DNA of 64,000 nucleotides from Micromonospora sonchi (GTDB lineage Bacteria > Actinomycetota > Actinomycetes > Mycobacteriales > Micromonosporaceae): positions 97,391 through 161,390 of the forward strand of contig NZ_BMNB01000016.1 of assembly GCF_014646235.1 (NCBI RefSeq), read 5' to 3'. The notes below the pieces were generated by a model. That model worked only from the letters and a program-made list of their open reading frames with translations. It was not told the DNA's origin and made no database searches. Positions 59,419 to 64,000 of the stretch are shown one piece after another. Position 1 is the first letter of the stretch. Every line of letters begins with the position of its first letter. Made by a program: the position numbers and the translations under genes.

Positions 59419-60060
59419 ATGACCGACATGCACATCCCAGCGAAGCCGCTCCGGGCGATCGAGGCCCGTGGTGGCGACAACATTGGCAACCTCGACGACT
59501 CGGTCTACAACCGGTTGCTCAAGGAACGGATCATCTTCCTGGGCAGCGAGGTGAACGACCAGGTGGCCAACCGCATCTGCGCGCAGTTGCTGCTGCTCGC
59601 CGCGGAGGACCCGGACCGGGACATCTTCCTCTGGATCAACTCGCCGGGTGGCTCGGTCTACTCGGGCATGGCGATCTACGACACCATGCAATACATCGAC
59701 AACGACGTGTCGACCGTGGCGATGGGCATGGCGGCGTCCATGGGTCAGCTGCTGCTCTGTGCGGGCACCCGGGGCAAGCGCTACGCCCTGCCGCACGCCC
59801 GGATCATGATGCACCAGCCCTCCGGTGGCGTGGGCGGCACCGCCGCCGACATCGCCATCCAGGCCGAGCAGATGCTCTACACCAAGCGGATGTTCCAGGA
59901 GCGGGTCGCCTTCCACACCGGCCAGTCCCCGGCGCAGATCGAGGCGGACTCGGACCGGGACCGCTGGTTCACCGCCCAGGAGGCCGTGGACTACGGCTTC
60001 ATCGACAAGGTGATCACGGGGGCCGCCCAGGTTCCCGAGGGCGCCGGGACCCTGAGCTGA
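59419..60060 (+). CDS. clpP1: ATP-dependent Clp protease subunit ClpP1
   Basis: A 213-residue serine protease subunit: S107 (MAASMGQ), H132 (ARIMMHQP) and the downstream Asp complete the triad. Actinobacterial ClpP1 and ClpP2 form a mixed two-ring tetradecamer fed by ClpX or ClpC1. gagagcgaagg lies 9 nt before the ATG; an internal ATG at codon 4 is an alternative. 14 nt before clpP2. Confidence 0.96.
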   Translation: MTDMHIPAKPLRAIEARGGDNIGNLDDSVYNRLLKERIIFLGSEVNDQVANRICAQLLLLAAEDPDRDIFLWINSPGGSVYSGMAIYDTMQYIDNDVSTVAMGMAASMGQLLLCAGTRGKRYALPHARIMMHQPSGGVGGTAADIAIQAEQMLYTKRMFQERVAFHTGQSPAQIEADSDRDRWFTAQEAVDYGFIDKVITGAAQVPEGAGTLS

Positions 60061-60074
60061 TCGAGGAGCAGACG

Positions 60075-60737
60075 ATGACCGACCTGAGCCTGCCGCCGCA
60101 GTTCGCGGCGGTGCACAACCGCTACGTCCTGCCGTCCTTCGTCGAGCGCACGTCGTACGGGGTCAAGGAGTCCAACCCGTACAACAAGCTCTTCGAGGAC
60201 CGGATCATCTTCCTCGGGGTCCAGGTGGACGACGCGTCGGCCAACGACGTGATGGCCCAGCTGCTCACCCTGGAGGGGACGGACCCCGACCGGGACATCA
60301 TCATGTACATCAACTCGCCGGGCGGCTCGTTCACCGCGATGACGGCGATCTACGACACCATGCAGTACGTCCGGCCGGACATCCAGACGGTCTGCCTCGG
60401 CCAGGCTGCCTCCGCCGCGGCGGTGCTGCTGTCGGCGGGCACCCCGGGCAAGCGGATGGCGCTGCCGAACTCGCGGATAATCATCCACCAGCCGGCCACC
60501 GAGGGCGGCTACGGGCAGGGCTCGGACATCGAGATCCAGGCCCGGGAGATCCTGCGGATGCGTACCCAGCTGGAGGAGATGCTCTCCCGGCACTGCAACC
60601 AGCCGGTCGAGAAGGTCCGCAAGGACATCGACCGTGACAAGATCATGACGGCCGAGGAATCCCGCGAGTACGGGCTGGTCGACACGATCCTCACCAGCCG
60701 TAAGAAGGGGCTGCTGGCCGCGAACGCCGCCAGCTGA
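60075..60737 (+). CDS. clpP2: ATP-dependent Clp protease subunit ClpP2
   Basis: A 220-residue subunit with S113 (GQAASAAAVLL) and H138 (RIIIHQPATEGGYGQGSD). The N-terminal 35 residues are longer than in ClpP1 and include the processed region. gaggagc 6 nt upstream decides the start. Co-transcribed with clpP1; ends in a strong hairpin. Confidence 0.96.
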   Translation: MTDLSLPPQFAAVHNRYVLPSFVERTSYGVKESNPYNKLFEDRIIFLGVQVDDASANDVMAQLLTLEGTDPDRDIIMYINSPGGSFTAMTAIYDTMQYVRPDIQTVCLGQAASAAAVLLSAGTPGKRMALPNSRIIIHQPATEGGYGQGSDIEIQAREILRMRTQLEEMLSRHCNQPVEKVRKDIDRDKIMTAEESREYGLVDTILTSRKKGLLAANAAS

Positions 60738-60748
60738 CCGGTACCAGA

Positions 60749-60786
60749 TCAGAGGTCGGCCGGGTCTGCCGCCGGCCGACCTCTGA
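60749..60786 (+). terminator. 15-bp perfect hairpin after clpP2
   Basis: tcagaggtcggccgg (60749-60763) and ccggccgacctctga (60772-60786) pair exactly with an 8-nt loop. It separates clpP1P2 from clpX. Confidence 0.8.
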
Positions 60787-60943
60787 CACACCCGTTTTGG
60801 GGGTCGGAGAAACCTCCGCCAGCGGGTAACGTCGGGTCCGTACCACTTGGTCGGGCGATCGACAGAGTGGGAAGAAGACGGGCGGAACCAGTGTCCGCAG
60901 GTCGTGGCCGGGGCTCCGGCCGATGAGTGCGCAGGGAGACTAG

Positions 60944-62239
60944 GTGGCACGGATCGGTGACGGCGGCGACCTACTCAAGTGCTCCTTCTGCGGCAAGTCG
61001 CAGAAGCAGGTCAAGAAGCTCATCGCGGGCCCCGGGGTCTACATCTGCGACGAGTGCATCGATCTCTGTAATGAGATCATCGAAGAGGAGTTGGCCGAGT
61101 CCGGCGAGGTGAAGTGGGAAGAGCTTCCCAAGCCGATGGAAATCTGCCAGTTCCTCGACACCTACGTCGTGGGGCAGGAGCACGCCAAGAAGGCGCTCGC
61201 CGTCGCGGTCTACAACCACTACAAGCGGATCCAGGCCGAGGCGGCCGGCGCGCCGGGCGCCGGCGGCGACGGCGTGGAGTTGGCCAAGTCGAACATCCTG
61301 CTGCTCGGCCCGACCGGGTGCGGCAAGACGCACCTGGCGCAGACCCTCGCGCGGATGCTCAACGTGCCGTTCGCCATCGCCGACGCGACCGCCCTGACCG
61401 AGGCGGGCTACGTCGGCGAGGACGTGGAGAACATCCTCCTCAAGCTGATCCAGGCCGCTGACTACGACATCAAGCGCGCCGAGACCGGCATCATCTACAT
61501 CGACGAGGTCGACAAGATCGCCCGCAAGTCGGAGAATCCTTCGATCACCCGCGACGTCTCCGGCGAGGGCGTCCAGCAGGCGCTGCTGAAGATGCTCGAA
61601 GGCACCGTGGCGAACGTGCCGCCGCAGGGTGGCCGGAAACACCCGCACCAGGAGTTCATCCAGATCGACACCACCAACGTGCTGTTCATCTGCGGTGGTG
61701 CCTTCGCCGGTCTGGATCAGATCATCGAGGCCCGTACGGGCCACGGCGGCACCGGCTTCGGTGCCCGCCTCCGTGCCGTCTCCGAGCGCTCCACCGACGA
61801 CATCTTCAGCCAGGTGATGCCGGAGGACATGCTCAAGTTCGGGCTGATCCCGGAGTTCATCGGCCGGCTGCCGGTGATCACCAGCGTCCGCAGCCTCGAC
61901 CGCGCGGCCCTGGTCCGGATCCTCACCGAGCCCCGCAACGCCCTGGTCCGGCAGTACCAACGCCTCTTCGAGCTGGACGGCGTCGAGCTGGAATTCGAGC
62001 GGCCGGCACTGGAGGCGATCGCCGACCAGGCGATGTTGCGCGGCACCGGGGCCCGCGGCCTGCGCGCCATCATGGAGGAGGTCCTGCTCTCCGTGATGTA
62101 CGAGGTGCCCAGCAACCCCGACGCCGCCCGGGTGCTCATCAGCCGCGAGGCGGTGCTGGAGAACGTGAACCCCACCATCGTTCCGCGCGAGTTCACCGGC
62201 CGCCGGGCCCGGCGCGAGCGCGAGGAGAAGTCGGCCTGA
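60944..62239 (+). CDS. clpX: ATP-dependent Clp protease ATPase subunit ClpX
   Basis: A 431-residue AAA+ unfoldase. N-terminal zinc domain (C13-x2-C16, C35-x2-C38), Walker A GPTGCGKT, Walker B IIYIDEVDKIA, pore loop GYVGEDVEN, sensor GARGLRAIMEE, and the substrate/ClpP-contact region IPEFIGRLPV are present. GTG start with gggag 7 nt upstream. It has its own promoter region (60787-60943). Confidence 0.97.
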   Translation: MARIGDGGDLLKCSFCGKSQKQVKKLIAGPGVYICDECIDLCNEIIEEELAESGEVKWEELPKPMEICQFLDTYVVGQEHAKKALAVAVYNHYKRIQAEAAGAPGAGGDGVELAKSNILLLGPTGCGKTHLAQTLARMLNVPFAIADATALTEAGYVGEDVENILLKLIQAADYDIKRAETGIIYIDEVDKIARKSENPSITRDVSGEGVQQALLKMLEGTVANVPPQGGRKHPHQEFIQIDTTNVLFICGGAFAGLDQIIEARTGHGGTGFGARLRAVSERSTDDIFSQVMPEDMLKFGLIPEFIGRLPVITSVRSLDRAALVRILTEPRNALVRQYQRLFELDGVELEFERPALEAIADQAMLRGTGARGLRAIMEEVLLSVMYEVPSNPDAARVLISREAVLENVNPTIVPREFTGRRARREREEKSA

Positions 62240-62284
62240 GTCGCCGGCCGCCGACTCGCACTGCACTTGGCGCTCCTCCGCCCG

Positions 62285-62290
62285 TACGCT
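62285..62290 (+). promoter_or_regulatory. -10 box of a leaderless nitrilase-family transcript
   Basis: TACGCT lies 7 nt before the ATG at 62298, with no ribosome site. Confidence 0.45.
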
Positions 62291-62297
62291 GGCAGCC

Positions 62298-63095
62298 ATG
62301 CGCGTCGCCGTCTGCCAGCTGAACTCCCGGGACGACCGGAAGGCCAACCTCACCGCCGCCGAAGCCCTGATCGACCGCGCGGCCGACGCCGGTGCGGACC
62401 TGGTGCTTCTCCCCGAGTACGTCGACTACCTCGGGCCGGGTGCCAGGATGCCCGCACCAGAGTCGGCCGGCGGTGAGGTCGGGAGTTTCTTCGCCGCCGT
62501 CGCGCAGCGTCGCGGCGTCTGGCTGATCGCCGGTTCCTTCCACGAGGCCGGTCCCGATCCCGAGCGCACCTGGAACACCACACTGGTCTTCGACCGCTCC
62601 GGCACGCTCGCCGCCAGCTATCGCAAGATCCATCTGTACGACGTGGAGATTCCCGGCCGGGTCTCGTACCGGGAGTCGGCGACGGTGGCGCCGGGTGACC
62701 GGACGGCGGTGGTCGACGTCGAAGGGCTCCGGGTGGGCCTGTCGATCTGCTACGACCTGCGCTTTCCTGAGCTGTACCGCGAACTCGCCACCGAGGGTGG
62801 TGCTCACCTGCTGGTGGTGCCGGCGGCGTTCATGATGCACACCGGGCGGGACCACTGGGAGGTGCTGCTGCGGGCCCGGGCGATCGAGAACCAGTGCTTC
62901 GTCGCCGCGGCCGGCCAGACTGGTGATCACGAGCCGGGTCGTACCTGTTACGGGCGCAGCATGGTGATCGACCCGTGGGGAACGGTGCTGTCGCAGGTGC
63001 CCGACGGCCCGGGGTTCGCGGTCGCCGACATCGACCTGGACTCCCTGGCGCGCATCCGTGCCGAGCTGCCGAGCCTGGCCAACCGCCGGCTCTGA
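62298..63095 (+). CDS. Nitrilase-superfamily amidohydrolase (Nit1/deaminated glutathione amidase type)
   Basis: A 265-residue carbon-nitrogen hydrolase with the catalytic triad E40 (LLPEY), K110 (YRKIHLYD) and C151 (SICYDLRFPELYR). The motifs after Cys and RARAIENQCFVAAAGQTG match the Nit1 branch, which repairs deaminated glutathione; mycothiol users may have another substrate. The leaderless TACGCT box supports the ATG. Confidence 0.9.
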   Translation: MRVAVCQLNSRDDRKANLTAAEALIDRAADAGADLVLLPEYVDYLGPGARMPAPESAGGEVGSFFAAVAQRRGVWLIAGSFHEAGPDPERTWNTTLVFDRSGTLAASYRKIHLYDVEIPGRVSYRESATVAPGDRTAVVDVEGLRVGLSICYDLRFPELYRELATEGGAHLLVVPAAFMMHTGRDHWEVLLRARAIENQCFVAAAGQTGDHEPGRTCYGRSMVIDPWGTVLSQVPDGPGFAVADIDLDSLARIRAELPSLANRRL

Positions 63096-63103
63096 GCGCA
63101 AAG

Positions 63104-63325
63104 CTACCCCTGCAACAGGACACCCAGCAGCGCGAATCCGACGATCACGGCGGCGGTGACCAGCAATGCCGTGCTCATCCGCGACGGGCCGCGCCGCGCC
63201 AGGCGTCCGATCGAGACCACGACGGCGAAGAGCACGAGCGCTCCGATGATCAGCTGCCAGAAGGGCAGCAGGAGGCCGAGCAGAGCGTCCTCGGCGAGGA
63301 CCGGGGGCCGGGACACGTCATCCAT
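63104..63325 (-). CDS. Small two-helix membrane protein
   Basis: A 73-residue protein with two hydrophobic helices (about 15-43 and 50-71) around a basic loop (GRLARRGPSR). Unknown function. Convergent with the nitrilase-like gene (8 nt apart). A -10-like CAGAGT lies 7 nt before the ATG inside a 17-bp palindrome, so the start at 63325 is preferred over the longer open frame. Confidence 0.7.
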   Translation of the reverse strand: MDDVSRPPVLAEDALLGLLLPFWQLIIGALVLFAVVVSIGRLARRGPSRMSTALLVTAAVIVGFALLGVLLQG

Positions 63326-63341
63326 GCCAGACACTCTGGCA
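63325..63341 (-). promoter_or_regulatory. Palindrome over the promoter of the 73-residue membrane protein
   Basis: TGCCAGA-CAC-TCTGGCA is an exact 7-3-7 dyad that overlaps the presumed -10 box (63333-63338, minus strand) and touches the start codon. A repressor site is likely. Confidence 0.5.
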
Positions 63342-63632
63342 CGCTCGGGCCTGCCACGGTCCCCACCAGGAGGACTGGATATCGGGGGCGGGAACCTGCC
63401 AGCCGGCCGGGACAGCTCCGCCTCGGTCGGCCCGCGGCTCCCGGGAGCAGACGTGGAGCGCGTCGACGAAGAGATCGACAGGCTATGATTTGCCTTCTCC
63501 TGGCCGGACGCGTAACTTCCTCTCTGCACGAAGGAGGCCGGGGCAAACCGGCCGAGAGCGGGCGCCAGGATCGCGGTGACGATGTCGACGTGAGACTGAG
63601 ACCGGGCGGTGCGGCGACTTCATGAGATGGAG
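63342..63632. other. Upstream part of the rRNA promoter region, no gene seen
   Basis: No coding frame is convincing. TATGAT at 63484-63489 with gtcgac 16 nt upstream may be the first of several rRNA promoters. Confidence 0.45.
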
Positions 63633-63661
63633 TTGCGATCGCGAAGCCGACCGGGTAGAGT
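63633..63661 (+). promoter_or_regulatory. rRNA operon promoter
   Basis: TTGCGA (63633-63638), 17-nt spacer, TAGAGT (63656-63661). It lies upstream of a boxA leader, pointing towards the expected 16S gene. Confidence 0.6.
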
Positions 63662-63799
63662 TCGGGAGCCGGCAGGAGCCGGGCGGGTCGCCGCAAGCGA
63701 TCGGCCGGTCTGCGGCTTTCCACGACAGAAACGACCGCCGCAAGGCGTGCGTCATCGTGGGTCTTGAGCAAAGCTACGGAATAAACCTGAGGCATCAGG

Positions 63800-63828
63800 T
63801 TGACCCCGAAGAGCGGCTCGGATAGTTT
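63800..63828 (+). promoter_or_regulatory. rRNA operon promoter, closest to the leader
   Basis: TTGACC (63800-63805), 17-nt spacer, TAGTTT (63823-63828), a near-consensus vegetative promoter about 55 nt before boxA. Confidence 0.75.
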
Positions 63829-63884
63829 GGAGCGGTTGCCCCAGACACGATTCCAGTAAAAGGGATCGGCGTGTGGTGTGTGGT

Positions 63885-64000
63885 TGTTCTTTGAGAACTC
63901 AACAGGGTGCTTGATAAGCCAGTGCCAAGTTATTGCTCGTGGCTGGCCTTTCGGGGTTGGTTGTGGGTGTTTTTGGCAGCATTTTTGTTGCTGGGATTTT
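63885..64000 (+). ncRNA. 16S rRNA leader with boxA (partial; 16S lies beyond window)
   Basis: tgttctttgagaactcaaca is the standard actinobacterial pre-16S boxA antitermination/processing segment. The downstream T- and G-rich leader (gtgggtgtttttggcagc) is also typical. The mature 16S start is not reached. Confidence 0.8.

Noticed and set aside
63885..64000. Start of 16S rRNA within the window
   Set aside because: The familiar first bases of the mature 16S were not found before the window ends; only the leader is present.

Overview
The window is high-GC DNA (roughly 70% or more by eye) with strong G/C third-position bias, frequent GTG starts, ATGA/GTGA gene overlaps, clpP1-clpP2-clpX behind tig, a mycothiol-type DsbA protein, an OtsA/OtsB trehalose pair and a DUF5753/DUF397 pair. 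This points to a filamentous actinobacterium. Micromonosporaceae (Micromonospora-like) is the best guess, supported by intergenic palindromes and short repeats that I recall from that family. No insertion sequence, prophage or CRISPR array was seen.

Layout. 1-0.7 kb: end of an XRE/DUF5753 regulator and its DUF397 partner. 0.9-14.6 kb: cobalamin genes in pieces (cobD-cobQ; a CobB-like protein without its key residues; cobC-cobT-cobA), interrupted by a rhodanese, a uridine-kinase-like protein, an M20 peptidase, a SURF1 protein and a class A penicillin-binding protein. 14.6-18.7 kb (minus strand): otsA and an OtsB-GH15 fusion. 19-28 kb: ettA, a thioesterase, YbjN protein, trHbO globin, MFS transporter, MscS channel, HNH nuclease, and a class F sortase with a surface protein.

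28.1-39.4 kb: a divergent Lrp regulator and an eleven-gene kynurenine operon. It encodes tryptophan dioxygenase, kynureninase, kynurenine monooxygenase, 3-hydroxyanthranilate dioxygenase, ACMS decarboxylase, 2-aminomuconate semialdehyde dehydrogenase, aminomuconate deaminase and the lower meta-cleavage enzymes, enough to take tryptophan to pyruvate and acetyl-CoA. Only N-formylkynurenine formamidase is missing. A vapBC module and an amidase follow.

41.6-53 kb: CtaJ-like and DUF5130 proteins, pepN, a mycothiol nitroreductase-like protein, a DUF1015 protein, rpiB, a 1.4 kb gene-poor repeat block, an Eis-like acetyltransferase, a questin-oxidase-like gene behind a MerR-type promoter, and a MOSC protein. 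53-55.7 kb: small orphan genes and remnants. 55.7-57.2 kb: a flavin monooxygenase resembling trimethylamine monooxygenase, next to tRNA-Gly. 57.7-63.3 kb: tRNA-Pro, tig, clpP1, clpP2, clpX, a nitrilase-family amidase and a small membrane protein. 63.4-64 kb: promoters and boxA leader of an rRNA operon whose 16S gene lies just past the window.

The most unusual items: a short mobile-looking repeat found in three places, once in frame as the linker between two domains of CobA/CysG; a CobB homologue with altered P-loop and no amidotransferase cysteine; two convergent-gene hairpins with the same apex; and many genes with a TANNNT box 6-7 nt before the start codon, implying leaderless transcripts.
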